A stretch of 64,000 bases of DNA, from positions 1 to 64,000 of the forward strand of contig JAJFHX010000015.1 in the NCBI GenBank assembly GCA_021775425.1. The letters are read 5' to 3'. Shown piece after piece: positions 46,099-54,965 of the stretch. Below the pieces are notes generated by a model that saw only the letters and a program-made list of their open reading frames with translations, did no database searches and was not told the DNA's origin. Source of the stretch: Hyphomicrobiales bacterium (GTDB lineage: Bacteria > Pseudomonadota > Alphaproteobacteria > Rhizobiales > HXMU1428-3). Position 1 is the stretch's first letter. Each line of letters opens with the position of its first letter. The translations under genes and the position numbers were made by a program.

Positions 46099-46701
46099 TC
46101 ATCTGGATTTTGGCATCGGGATGAAACCATCCAGTTTTTCGATATTTTCAAACCAGTTGAGGATGTTTGTGTAGGGGGTGATATCCAGATCGCCTTCGTC
46201 TGATACTTTCAGATATGAGTAACAGGCGATATCTGCAAGGGTTGGGTTCTGACCGACAAGCCAGGATTTGTCTTTGAGGTGATTGTCCATCATTTTAAAC
46301 AGCATGATGCTGGCTTCAACGGCGGCGGCATGGTCTCCAGGGCGGCCAAACAGTTTGATCAGGCGGGCGAGATTTGGACCGCGAAACATGACGCCGGCGG
46401 CAACGGCCAGCCATTCATACATTCTGGCGCGTTCGTTTTTATCGTTCGGAATCCAGTTTGAACCGGGTGCGTAAGTTTCAGCAAGATAAAGAATGATGGC
46501 GATTGAATCGCGAAGGATGAATTCGCTATCTTTGATTGTCGGGATCTGACCAAATGGATTGATGGCTAGATATTCAGCACCCTGCCGGTCGCCTTCCATG
46601 TCAGAAACCTGCTGTAGTTTAAATGGGATGTTTAACAGGCTGGCACAGAGGCGAACACGGTGCGCGTGGCCGGATTTTTCGGCGTCATATATGGTAATCA
46701 T
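46099..46701 (-). CDS. Glutathione S-transferase family protein
   Basis: A 200-residue thioredoxin-fold plus all-helical protein. N-terminus ITIYDAEKSGHAHRVRL with a Ser in the catalytic position; cis-Pro region NPFGQIPTIKDSEFILRDS, which binds glutathione; then a C-terminal helical domain with NPTLADIACYSYL (N-capping/hydrophobic staple). The ATG at 46701 is preferred to one at 46755 because it begins directly at the first strand. It is divergent from a LysR regulator with only about 117 bases between, which suggests control by it. Confidence 0.88.
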   Translation of the reverse strand: MITIYDAEKSGHAHRVRLCASLLNIPFKLQQVSDMEGDRQGAEYLAINPFGQIPTIKDSEFILRDSIAIILYLAETYAPGSNWIPNDKNERARMYEWLAVAAGVMFRGPNLARLIKLFGRPGDHAAAVEASIMLFKMMDNHLKDKSWLVGQNPTLADIACYSYLKVSDEGDLDITPYTNILNWFENIEKLDGFIPMPKSR

Positions 46702-46818
46702 AGGGTTAGTCACTTTCGATAGAGCATAGGGTTGCTGGTTGTGATGTGTATTCATTTTGGCTGACTATACTGAAAATGAATTGACAGGCTATTCTCAAAA
46801 TTGCGACAATAGCTGTGC

Positions 46819-47736
46819 ATGAGCGCACAGGATGAAAATTGGGAAGATTTAAGACTTGTTCTGGCAATCACCAGAGGGCGAGGGCTTTCTGGGGCTTCGC
46901 GGCTACTTGGCTGTCACCATGCGACTGTGCTGCGCCGGTTGAACAGTCTGGAGCATCGTTCTGGTGCTTTATTGTTTCATCGTTCAGCTTTGGGCTATGA
47001 ACCCACCAAAGAAGGGGAAGAGCTGGCGAGGCTGGCTGAGGGGATTGAGGAAGATGTTCTGGCAGCATATCGCAAGCTGGCCGGTAATGACCTTCGGTTA
47101 TCAGGTACGATACGCTGCGCGACTTCGGATTATCTGGCGCAAACAATACTGCCCGGTCTTTTGAAACAGTTTCGGCAGCAATATCCTGAAATCAGCATAG
47201 AAATATGTGTTTCGACTGCGTTTGCTTCTTTGACCAAACGGGATGCTGATGTGGCCTTACGAGCGACAATTGATGCGCCTGATGAACTTTATAATCAATG
47301 CCTTACGAAAATCGGTTTTGGTGTTTATGCCAGCCCGCATTATCTTTCGGCTGTTGGTGAAGGCTGTGAGATTTCAGAGATGGACTGGATTGGTGAGGAT
47401 GACAGCCTGGCTCATGTTTCAACTTATCAATGGCGGTTAACGGACTACCCTGAAGTTGATGTGAAACTGAAATTTGATTCATTGCTTGGGAAATATAATG
47501 CTGTTTGCGCTGGGATCGGTATTGCCATTCTGCCGCATTATATGGCGAGGTCGCCATCGCTGCCCGGCTCGCCTCTTCTTGCAAGCCCGCCTCTGGTCTG
47601 TCTGGCTGAAAATCATGAGGGCTGGGAGCTTGGACTGTGGATGCTGACGCATAAAGATTTGCGTCATGTGCATCGGATCAGAGCTTTCATGCGCTGTGCT
47701 GAAAGTTATATTTCACAGCTCGAACTTACCGGGTGA
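46819..47736 (+). CDS. LysR-family transcriptional regulator
   Basis: A 305-residue regulator. The N-terminal winged helix is WEDLRLVLAITRGRGLSGASRLLGCHHATVLRRLNSLE, followed by the linker helix and a periplasmic-binding-protein-like effector domain. The wing helix sequence (HHATVLRRL with LFHRSALGYEPTKEGEELA) places it in the HTH-type subgroup near GcvA/glutathione-related regulators; the effector is unknown. It is divergent from the glutathione S-transferase gene, its likely target. Confidence 0.88.
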   Translation: MSAQDENWEDLRLVLAITRGRGLSGASRLLGCHHATVLRRLNSLEHRSGALLFHRSALGYEPTKEGEELARLAEGIEEDVLAAYRKLAGNDLRLSGTIRCATSDYLAQTILPGLLKQFRQQYPEISIEICVSTAFASLTKRDADVALRATIDAPDELYNQCLTKIGFGVYASPHYLSAVGEGCEISEMDWIGEDDSLAHVSTYQWRLTDYPEVDVKLKFDSLLGKYNAVCAGIGIAILPHYMARSPSLPGSPLLASPPLVCLAENHEGWELGLWMLTHKDLRHVHRIRAFMRCAESYISQLELTG

Positions 47737-48109
47737 GGGATGTTAAATTCGCAAATATTCCAATTATTCTCGGTTTTATATGACAAAAATGCACAGCACC
47801 AGACAGTTTAGAGAAATTATTTTGCGTTGATTTCTGCTCGTTTTGAAGGCAGTTGCACAAGGTTTCTGGCAGTGAATGCATGGTTGTTGTGCTATTCGGG
47901 TAAATTCTGAGATGTTTAACTGTTTTTCTGTTTCCTTTCAGATTGCCTGTGTATTTTTGCACGTTTGGTTGTGAAATTTCAGGGTTACAATGCAAAAAAA
48001 GTGTGGTTACGCTGAGTGCAATTGAGCGGAAAGTATTGCTCTTTTGATCTTTTCAGGCAGGTGAAGTCACAAATGAAACTCATCAATAATATTCGGCTGG
48101 AGGCTTAAA
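47737..48109. other. Intergenic region upstream of the livH-type operon
   Basis: No supported gene in 373 bases. Immediately before livH an 11-codon open frame (48073-48108, MKLINNIRLEA) runs up to the livH ribosome site; it may be chance. No clear promoter elements or terminator are visible. Confidence 0.45.
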
Positions 48110-48973
48110 TTGGATTGGAATCTTTTAATTGCGCTGGCGATTAATGGCATTGTCTGGGGATTGATAATCGCTTTGATTGCCCTCGGGCTTTCTGTGATTT
48201 TCGGCTTGCTGGATATTATCAATGTTGCGCATGGTGATTTTTTTATGGTCGGCACGGTGATGGCGTTTTTCGTAGTGCAGACGACGGGTAATTTCTGGGT
48301 TGCGCTGCTACTGGTGCCGCTGCTGGCCTTTATTCTTGGCGGGATTATTGAGCGACTGGTGATCAGGCCGATACGCAATGCTGCGGCGCTTTCAATTGTT
48401 GCGACGTTTGGACTATCTATTATTTTGCAGGAAAGCGTGAGAGGGACATTTGGTGCTTCACCCCGTCGTTTGCTCGCCCCCGTTGAGGGAACGACCATGC
48501 TGTTCGGTATTGAATATGATATTTACCGGTTGCTGGCGGCGTTGATTTCGATCATAGCGATTTCAGCATTTTTCCTTTTTCTTCATAAGACGAAATTTGG
48601 TACCTGGATGCGGGCTGTACGTCATGACAGGGAGGCTGCCATGGCGATGGGGATACCGGCTGAGAAGGTGTTTTTGTTCACCTTTGCCATCGGCACGGCA
48701 TTGGCGGCCCTTGGCGGTGTGGTGGCTGCGCCCATTACAACAGTTGATTTTAAATCCGGTGTGGACATTCTTCCTTTTTGTTTCATGGCAGTGATTATTG
48801 GCGGGCTTGGTAATTTGCCAGGAACGGCAGCGGCAGCCGTTTTGCTCGCATTCATAGAGGGATTGATCACCAGTTTCAGTGACCCGACTGTTGCGCGGAT
48901 CGCTTCGCTTTGTCTGATGAGTGCGGTGCTGCTTGTTCGGCCTCAGGGTATTTTCACGGGAGCAAGTCGATGA
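48110..48973 (+). CDS. livH: Branched-chain-type amino acid/amide ABC transporter permease
   Basis: LivH-type permease of 287 residues with about eight membrane helices. Typical motifs: LIALGLSVIFGLLDIINVAHGDFFM and ALGGVVAAPITTVDF. It starts at a TTG six bases after GGAGG. It is first of livH-livM-livG-livF followed by a binding protein, a nitrilase and a LysR regulator, all on one strand, so the substrate is likely a nitrile, amide or related nitrogen compound rather than leucine. Gene names indicate homology only. Confidence 0.9.
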   Translation: MDWNLLIALAINGIVWGLIIALIALGLSVIFGLLDIINVAHGDFFMVGTVMAFFVVQTTGNFWVALLLVPLLAFILGGIIERLVIRPIRNAAALSIVATFGLSIILQESVRGTFGASPRRLLAPVEGTTMLFGIEYDIYRLLAALISIIAISAFFLFLHKTKFGTWMRAVRHDREAAMAMGIPAEKVFLFTFAIGTALAALGGVVAAPITTVDFKSGVDILPFCFMAVIIGGLGNLPGTAAAAVLLAFIEGLITSFSDPTVARIASLCLMSAVLLVRPQGIFTGASR

Positions 48974-49980
48974 AGATATCTAAGACAACGATTAATCTTT
49001 GTGTGTTTCTGTTTTTTGCTCTCTTTCTTGTTCTTGCGCCGTTTGTGCTGCCGTTATTTGTCAGCCCGTTCTGGCTGAGTGTGACTTCTGAAATTCTGAT
49101 CTGGTCATTATTTGCGGCGAGTGTGAATTTGCTGTTTGGTTATGTTGGCCTGTTGTCTTTTGGTCAGGCGCTCTATTTCGGTGTTGGGATGTATGGTGTC
49201 GCGATTGGTGTTGCGAAACTCGGGCTGGGGTTCTGGCCGGCGTTTGGATTTGGTATTTTTCTCAGCGTTGTTATGGCTTTAATCGCGGGTGTGTTTGCTG
49301 TCAGATTAACATGGCATTACTTCGCGATTATCACGGTAGTGTTCTCCCTTATATTTTATTTTCTTGCGCTTAGCTGGAAGACGATTACCGGCGGCGATGA
49401 TGGTATGGGCTTTTCGATGCCGCCGATGCTCTCTGTGGGTGATTTTGAAATCAGCATGACTGATTCGATGGTGCAGTATTATTTCATATTACTGATCGTC
49501 GCACTTTGTTTTTACCTGCAACACCGGCTGTTACAAAGCCCGCTTGGTAAAGCGCTGATTGCTGTTCGTGAAAATGATACGAGAGCGGCGCTCATTGGCC
49601 TGAATGTTTATGCTTTGAGGTTAACCGCCTTTGTTTCTGCCGGGTTTCTGGCAGGGGTGGCCGGGGCGTTGTTTGCGTTTTTTGGCCGCTATGCTTCTGC
49701 GAGTTACATGTTTTATCACGTCTCTGGTGAAGGGGTTGTCTGGACGCTTGTTGGCGGGCTCGGCACTTTGTTCGGGCCATTTTTCGGCGCGGCTCTTCTG
49801 ATCATCCTTCGGGAGGAGCTGTCAGTTTACTGGGAGCATTATCTTCTGCTGGTTGGAGTGATTGTTATTCTGATTGTGATCTACGCACCAAGGGGGATTG
49901 TTGGCTTATATTCCGATTTGCTGGACCGGGTTTGTAAAAATGATGACGACCAAAACAATAAGCCAGGATCGGAGGTGTAG
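48970..49980 (+). CDS. livM: Branched-chain-type ABC transporter permease
   Basis: LivM-type permease of 336 residues from the ATG at 48970, which overlaps the livH stop by four bases. About nine membrane helices, with LLFGYVGLLSFGQALYFGVGMYG (the GxxSFGQA motif) and ALIAVRENDTRAALIGLNVY, the family's cytosolic loop that docks the ATPases, then LVGGLGTLFGPFFGA. A Lys/Asp-rich tail ends the protein. Works as a heterodimer with LivH. Confidence 0.92.
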   Translation: MKISKTTINLCVFLFFALFLVLAPFVLPLFVSPFWLSVTSEILIWSLFAASVNLLFGYVGLLSFGQALYFGVGMYGVAIGVAKLGLGFWPAFGFGIFLSVVMALIAGVFAVRLTWHYFAIITVVFSLIFYFLALSWKTITGGDDGMGFSMPPMLSVGDFEISMTDSMVQYYFILLIVALCFYLQHRLLQSPLGKALIAVRENDTRAALIGLNVYALRLTAFVSAGFLAGVAGALFAFFGRYASASYMFYHVSGEGVVWTLVGGLGTLFGPFFGAALLIILREELSVYWEHYLLLVGVIVILIVIYAPRGIVGLYSDLLDRVCKNDDDQNNKPGSEV

Positions 49981-50751
49981 ATGATGAGCAGACCTATTTT
50001 AAAACTCGTTAATCTCACGAAAAAGTTTGGCGGCCTGGTTGCTGTCAATGATGTGGATCTTGAACTTGAATCAGGCAAGCTGCATGCGATCATTGGCCCA
50101 AACGGGGCCGGAAAGACAACCTTTTTCAATGTAATATCAGGATTTTATGCACCGAGCGCCGGACAAATTATTTTTGATGGTATAGATATTACGAAGAAAG
50201 CCTCGCATCAGATCGCCCGGCTTGGCATGGCACGGACGTTACAGGTCAAGAGTGTTTTTGGATCTATGACTGTTGCTGAGAATGTCTGGATTGCGGCGCA
50301 TCCGCGCGGTTCTGTTTTTAATCCGTTCCGGCCTGCCTCAAGTTTTACAAAAACAAAAGAAAAAACAGAACAGGTGCTGGAGGCGACCGGGCTTTCAGAG
50401 ATGGCGAACCTTGTGGCCGGGACTTTATCATATGGAGATATGGCTTTGCTGGAAATTGGCATTGCGCTCGCAACGGAGCCAAAGCTGTTGTTGCTAGATG
50501 AACCGGTTTGCGGGATGAGCCCGGCTGAAACAGAGCAAACGGTTGGCCGCATCAAGAAACTATCTGAGACGGTTGATATTGTGATTATTGAGCATGATAT
50601 GGAATTTGTGTTCGGTCTTGCTGATGACATTACGGTTATGGCGCAGGGTGGCATTCTGGCCAAGGGTTCACCGAAAGAAATCACTGAAAATGCTGAGGTC
50701 AGGGAAGCTTATCTTGGTGAGGAAGATGATGAGGACTGGCATCATGCTTAA
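49981..50751 (+). CDS. livG: ABC transporter ATP-binding protein, LivG type
   Basis: A 256-residue ATPase with Walker A IIGPNGAGKTTFFNVISGFY, signature-type LSYGDMALLEIGIALA (YGD in place of the usual GGQ, as in many LivG proteins), Walker B LLLLDEPVCGMSPAE and H-loop IIEHDMEFVFGLAD. GGAGG lies seven bases before the ATG, which directly follows the livM stop. Its end overlaps the start of livF by eight bases. Confidence 0.92.
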   Translation: MMSRPILKLVNLTKKFGGLVAVNDVDLELESGKLHAIIGPNGAGKTTFFNVISGFYAPSAGQIIFDGIDITKKASHQIARLGMARTLQVKSVFGSMTVAENVWIAAHPRGSVFNPFRPASSFTKTKEKTEQVLEATGLSEMANLVAGTLSYGDMALLEIGIALATEPKLLLLDEPVCGMSPAETEQTVGRIKKLSETVDIVIIEHDMEFVFGLADDITVMAQGGILAKGSPKEITENAEVREAYLGEEDDEDWHHA

Positions 50752-51442
50752 GGTGAAAAATGTACACGCAAAATATGGCAAACTGCCAGTTCTTCGCGGC
50801 GTTGATCTTGAGATTGGCGAAGGCCAGGCGGTTGCGCTTGTTGGCCGAAACGGGGTTGGAAAATCGACAACGCTTCGGGCGATAATGGGATTAATGCCGA
50901 AGTCTGACGGGACTGTCATTTTCAATGGTGAAGATATCAGTAAAGTACCGGGGCACCGCATACCTCACCGGGGGATTGGCTATGTGCCGCAGGGGCGTGG
51001 GTTATTTCCTAACCTGACGGTTTATGAAAACCTTTGTATTGGCCTGCCGGGTGATCCGGATGCTGAAATGAAGGATTATGTCTACACAAGTTTTCCCCGG
51101 CTTGAAGAGCGATCACGGCAAGCGGCGGGGACGTTATCTGGCGGTGAACAGCAGATGCTGGCGATTGCCCGCTGCCTGGTGATGCGACCGAAATTGCTCA
51201 TTCTGGATGAGCCGACGGAAGGAATTATGCCGAGCCTTGTCGCGCAAATTCGCTCTGAAATTAAATCCATAAATGAAAAAGGTGTTTCTATTTTGCTTGT
51301 TGAGCAGAACATCAAAATGGCGCTGCGCATTTGCAGCCGCCTTGCGATTATGGAAAAGGGCGTGGTGGTGCATGAGGGGCTTTCGGAAGAAATTCGAAAT
51401 CAACCTGAATTATTGAAGCGATACCTTGGCTTAACGCTTTGA
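50744..51442 (+). CDS. livF: ABC transporter ATP-binding protein, LivF type
   Basis: A 232-residue ATPase with Walker A LVGRNGVGKSTTLRAIMGL, IGYVPQGRGLFPNLTVYENL, signature TLSGGEQQMLAIARCLV, Walker B LILDEPTEGIMP and H-loop LLVEQNIKMALRI. All are typical of LivF/UrtE, in which the family's IPHRGIGYVPQGRG segment is conserved. The start at 50744 overlaps livG by eight bases. Pairs with LivG to drive the transporter. Confidence 0.92.
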   Translation: MLKVKNVHAKYGKLPVLRGVDLEIGEGQAVALVGRNGVGKSTTLRAIMGLMPKSDGTVIFNGEDISKVPGHRIPHRGIGYVPQGRGLFPNLTVYENLCIGLPGDPDAEMKDYVYTSFPRLEERSRQAAGTLSGGEQQMLAIARCLVMRPKLLILDEPTEGIMPSLVAQIRSEIKSINEKGVSILLVEQNIKMALRICSRLAIMEKGVVVHEGLSEEIRNQPELLKRYLGLTL

Positions 51443-51493
51443 TTTTTCTTTTAAACTTGTTTGTGTCTGTAAATTCAACATGGAGCTAGTGCA

Positions 51494-52810
51494 ATGTCTA
51501 ACAATGATGAATGCCCAAAGAATTCTAAACCTTTAAAGAGAAAAATAACGCGAAGAAGTTTTCTCAACCATGCGTTGGCTGGCGGTGCGGCTGCCGGGAC
51601 GTCCTATCTTGGGTTGACTTCCGGACTTTATGCAGCGCCTAGCGGGCCAATTGTGATTGGTCATCAGGCTGAGTTAACGGGTGGCTTTTCTTCCTGGGGT
51701 TACTGGCATGACAAATGCGCGAAAGCGGCCGTCAAGGTTATCAATGATGGGGGTGGCATTGCAGGCCGGAAAGTTCAGTTAGCTACGGAAGATACTGAAT
51801 CTAACCCGGCAACGGGTGTGCGTAAACTGCGCTCCCTAATTCAACGGTCGCAGTCTTCATTTATTGTGGGCTCTGTCCATTCCGGAATTATGTTGGCATC
51901 AATTCCAATCGCGACGGAAATGAAAACGGTTTATTTTTCGGCTGGTGAAGCGACTGAAGCAACGGGCTCTAAAGGCACGCGTTATTCATTCCGGACAGGC
52001 ACCGATACTTATGCACTTGCTGCTGCTGGGGCACCATGGGCTGTTGAGAATTTAGGTAAAAACTGGACAATGATTTTTCCTGATTATGCCTGGGGACACA
52101 GCCACCATCAGGAACATAAAAAACTGATTGAAGAAATGGGCGGAACGGTGAACGAACCGATTGCTGTTCCACTTGATGCGAAAGATCTGCTGCCTTATCT
52201 CGCGAAAGTTCCGGAAGAAACTGAAGTTCTGTTTTCTGTATTTTTCGGTGCGCTTTCGGTTGCGTTTTATACGCAGATGAAGTCGATGCGCCTTGACGAA
52301 AAGATGAAGCAATATTCGGTTGCTGGTACTATTGAAGGTGTGAGCCCGGCTCAGATTAAGGGTGCTGCTGAAGGGGTGTATTTCCTTGAAAACTTCCCCC
52401 GTCTGCTGGCGAATAAGGATGATGAATACCACCGTGAGTTTAACAAGCTGATTGGTATTGATGATGTGCATGCGCAGGAGGTCGGATCTGACAAGGTGAT
52501 GGCGAAGAGCCATGCGTGGCAGAGCTGGGAAAATATGTTTGCACTGAAAGAAGCCATTGAAGCTTCTGGATGGGCAACGAAGAAAGATGACCAAGGTGTG
52601 ATTGAAGCGCTTGAAGGCCTGAAAATGTCTAACTCCCTGGCGCATCCGCAAGGTGATAAAATCCTCAGAGCAGAAGATCATAGCGGGATGATCGATTGTT
52701 ACATCACGAAAGTTGAAAACGATAAATTCAATTTGGTCAAAAAGATACCGAAAGAAGATCTGATGGCTAAGCTACCGCCACGGTACGATTTTACCTCCCG
52801 TAAGTTGTAA
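51494..52810 (+). CDS. Tat-exported substrate-binding protein of the Liv/Urt type
   Basis: A 438-residue periplasmic-binding protein fold I receptor. The N-terminus has a twin-arginine signal (KITRRSFLNHALAGGAAAG) cleaved near YAAPSG. The mature part has IVIGHQAELTGGFSSWGYW, VQLATEDTESNPATGVRKL and a ligand-site stretch FIVGSVHSGIMLA. It resembles amide/urea-binding receptors (AmiC, FmdD, UrtA) more than LivK. Tat export suggests folding or cofactor needs before secretion. Fifth gene of the liv-type operon, upstream of the nitrilase. Confidence 0.88.
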   Translation: MSNNDECPKNSKPLKRKITRRSFLNHALAGGAAAGTSYLGLTSGLYAAPSGPIVIGHQAELTGGFSSWGYWHDKCAKAAVKVINDGGGIAGRKVQLATEDTESNPATGVRKLRSLIQRSQSSFIVGSVHSGIMLASIPIATEMKTVYFSAGEATEATGSKGTRYSFRTGTDTYALAAAGAPWAVENLGKNWTMIFPDYAWGHSHHQEHKKLIEEMGGTVNEPIAVPLDAKDLLPYLAKVPEETEVLFSVFFGALSVAFYTQMKSMRLDEKMKQYSVAGTIEGVSPAQIKGAAEGVYFLENFPRLLANKDDEYHREFNKLIGIDDVHAQEVGSDKVMAKSHAWQSWENMFALKEAIEASGWATKKDDQGVIEALEGLKMSNSLAHPQGDKILRAEDHSGMIDCYITKVENDKFNLVKKIPKEDLMAKLPPRYDFTSRKL

Positions 52811-52888
52811 GTGACGGACGTTCCCTGGTGCGAACCAATTTTTTTGCTTTGATTGGTTCGCCCTTTTTCATCTGAAAGGAAACAAGTA

Positions 52889-53941
52889 GTGATAACTTAT
52901 CCAAGCCCAACGGTTTGTCTTGCTCATGTCGCGCCGGTGTTTTTAAACCCGGCAGCAACTGTTGATAAGGCTTGCTCATTAATTCAGGAAGCGGCGCAGA
53001 ATGGTGCCGACTTGATTGTTTTTCCGGAATCCTTCCTGCCGGGTTTTCCGATCTGGGCGGCGTTGCAGGCACCGATTAACGGGCATGATCTGTTTAAAAC
53101 AATGGCGGCAAATTCGGTCATGATTGAAGGGGCTGAGATTGCCGCGATTTGTGAAGCGGCGCGGCAAAATGGAATTTTTGTATCATTAGGTTTTAGTGAA
53201 GCAACCAAACAGAGTGTCGGGTGTTTGTGGAATGCGAATTTAATGATTGATGATCAGGGTAAGATTTTAAATCATCACCGTAAACTGGTTCCGACATATT
53301 TTGAAAAAATGATCTGGGCAAACGGTGACGGGGCCGGGCTGAAAGTTAATGAAACGAGGCTTGGCCGTATAGGCATGCTGATATGCGGTGAGAACACCAA
53401 TCCGTTGGCGCGCTATTCTTTAATGGCACAGGGTGAGCAGTTACATATTTCGAGTTATCCGCCTATCTGGCCGACGCGGCCGCTGAACCATGCGGATGGT
53501 TATAACCTTGAAAGTGCTATCCGAATTCGGGCTGGGGCACATTCATTTGAAGCGAAGGTTTTTAATGTTGTGGTTTCTGCCTGTGTGGATGACAGCATGA
53601 TGAAAGTGGTTTCAACCTTGGGGAAAGAGGCGGAGGAAATTGTTGAAATGTCACCGCGTGGTGTTTCAATGGTAATTGGCCCGGCTGGTGAAGTTGTCAG
53701 TGAGATCAAAAGCGGGGAAGAAGGGTTGCTGTATCATAAAATTAACCTTGAAGCCTGCGTTGAGCCAAAGCAGTTTCATGATGTTGTTGGTTATTATAAT
53801 CGCTTTGATGTGTTTAACCTGCAGGTCAACACGCAATCGCAAAGACCAGTTGAGTTTCTGGGTGAAAATCTGCGAGACGGGCAAAATAACTTGCGCTCTT
53901 CTGGTGAAGCGGCAAAACTAAGTCAGCTCGAAGGGGATTGA
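52889..53941 (+). CDS. Nitrilase (carbon-nitrogen hydrolase)
   Basis: A 350-residue cytosolic thiol hydrolase of the nitrilase superfamily. From the GTG start the catalytic triad is visible: Glu47 (FPESFLPGFP), Lys132 (HHRKLVPTYFEK) and Cys166 (GMLICGENTNPLARYSLMAQ). This last block, with NPLARY, is typical of true nitrilases that turn a nitrile into an acid and ammonia; cyanide dihydratases share it. GTG at 52889 follows AAAGGA by eight bases. Located after the liv-type importer, it probably acts on the imported nitrile, giving nitrogen. Substrate unknown. Confidence 0.9.
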   Translation: MITYPSPTVCLAHVAPVFLNPAATVDKACSLIQEAAQNGADLIVFPESFLPGFPIWAALQAPINGHDLFKTMAANSVMIEGAEIAAICEAARQNGIFVSLGFSEATKQSVGCLWNANLMIDDQGKILNHHRKLVPTYFEKMIWANGDGAGLKVNETRLGRIGMLICGENTNPLARYSLMAQGEQLHISSYPPIWPTRPLNHADGYNLESAIRIRAGAHSFEAKVFNVVVSACVDDSMMKVVSTLGKEAEEIVEMSPRGVSMVIGPAGEVVSEIKSGEEGLLYHKINLEACVEPKQFHDVVGYYNRFDVFNLQVNTQSQRPVEFLGENLRDGQNNLRSSGEAAKLSQLEGD

Positions 53942-53957
53942 ATAAAGGATTAAAGCA

Positions 53958-54902
53958 TTGTCACACCCGATGAAAAGACGACATTCTTTTAACTGGAATG
54001 ACCTTGTTTTTTTTATTGAGGTGTCGCGTCAGAAAAGCCTTGCCGGGGCGGCGAGGCGGTTAAGTGTTGACCATTCGACCGTTGGCCGGCGCATTCGTGA
54101 GCTTGAATGTGCGCTGAATGTAAAATTGTTTGATCGCACTCGTGGCGGGTTTGAGTTAACGGACCAGGGTTTGAAACTGCGTTTGCAGGTTGAATCCATG
54201 GAAGGCATTGCCTTTAAGATTGGCCGCAATATCGGGGTTGGTTCTGAGACAACAAGTGGTGTTGTGCGTGTTGCTTCTATGGAAGCGATTGGCAGTTTGT
54301 ATTTGGCGCCTCGCTTTCAGCGGTTTAATGAAAGCAACCCCGGCATTACGATTGAGCTGGTGACTGCCCCTAACTGGATTAATCTTTCGAAACGTGAAGC
54401 GGATATTCTGATCAGTTTTCCGCCGCCTCGGGGGAGAAAGCTCAATGTTGAAAAAATAGGTGAATTTTCGCTCTGGCTATATGCGGCGGAAGCTTATCTC
54501 GAAAAATACGGCACGCCATCATCTGTTGATGAACTCCACGAACACCGGATGATTGATTATATTGATGATCTGATTGAGATTGATGCGGTGAGATGGCTGA
54601 CTGATGCCATTGGTGATTTGCCAACTTCGTTTCGTAGTACCAGCCTGATTGCGCAATTTATGGCGACGAGTGCGGCTAGTGGCATTTCAATGTTACCGAC
54701 TTTTGTTGCCGGGAGAGACCCGAATTTAAAAGCTTTGCTGACTGATGAAGTGCAGGAAGTGCGTGATATCTGGATGACTGTGCATCAGGATCATATGTAT
54801 GTGGAGCGGATCAAGGAAGTGGCGCAGTTCTTAAGAACCATCATTCAGGAAGACAGCGTTTCCCTGTCTTCTCCGCATAAATGGGCTGAAATGTCAGATT
54901 GA
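53958..54902 (+). CDS. LysR-family transcriptional regulator
   Basis: A 314-residue regulator with the N-terminal winged helix FNWNDLVFFIEVSRQKSLAG, then LSVDHSTVGRRIRELECAL, and a C-terminal effector domain (VRVASMEAIGSLYLAPRF onward). It starts at a TTG eight bases after AAAGGA; an ATG four codons later is possible. Only 16 bases separate it from the nitrilase gene, so it is the natural candidate for control of the importer/nitrilase operon, possibly sensing the nitrile or its product. Confidence 0.88.
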   Translation: MSHPMKRRHSFNWNDLVFFIEVSRQKSLAGAARRLSVDHSTVGRRIRELECALNVKLFDRTRGGFELTDQGLKLRLQVESMEGIAFKIGRNIGVGSETTSGVVRVASMEAIGSLYLAPRFQRFNESNPGITIELVTAPNWINLSKREADILISFPPPRGRKLNVEKIGEFSLWLYAAEAYLEKYGTPSSVDELHEHRMIDYIDDLIEIDAVRWLTDAIGDLPTSFRSTSLIAQFMATSAASGISMLPTFVAGRDPNLKALLTDEVQEVRDIWMTVHQDHMYVERIKEVAQFLRTIIQEDSVSLSSPHKWAEMSD

Positions 54903-54917
54903 ATATTGTATGAAATT

Positions 54918-54949
54918 GAGGATGGGAAGCTGTTTCGTTTCCCATCCTC
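54918..54949. terminator. Hairpin between the LysR gene and the RND pump genes
   Basis: GAGGATGGGAA at 54918-54928 pairs perfectly with TTCCCATCCTC at 54939-54949. T-runs are weak on both sides, so it is a likely but not ideal bidirectional terminator for two converging transcripts. Confidence 0.65.
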
Positions 54950-54965
54950 TAATTATGCGTTTTGA

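Noticed and set aside
47870-47900. Sigma-54-like TGGCAG upstream of livH
   Set aside because: The -12 element is two bases out of register with the required five-base spacer, so it does not fit the promoter rule.
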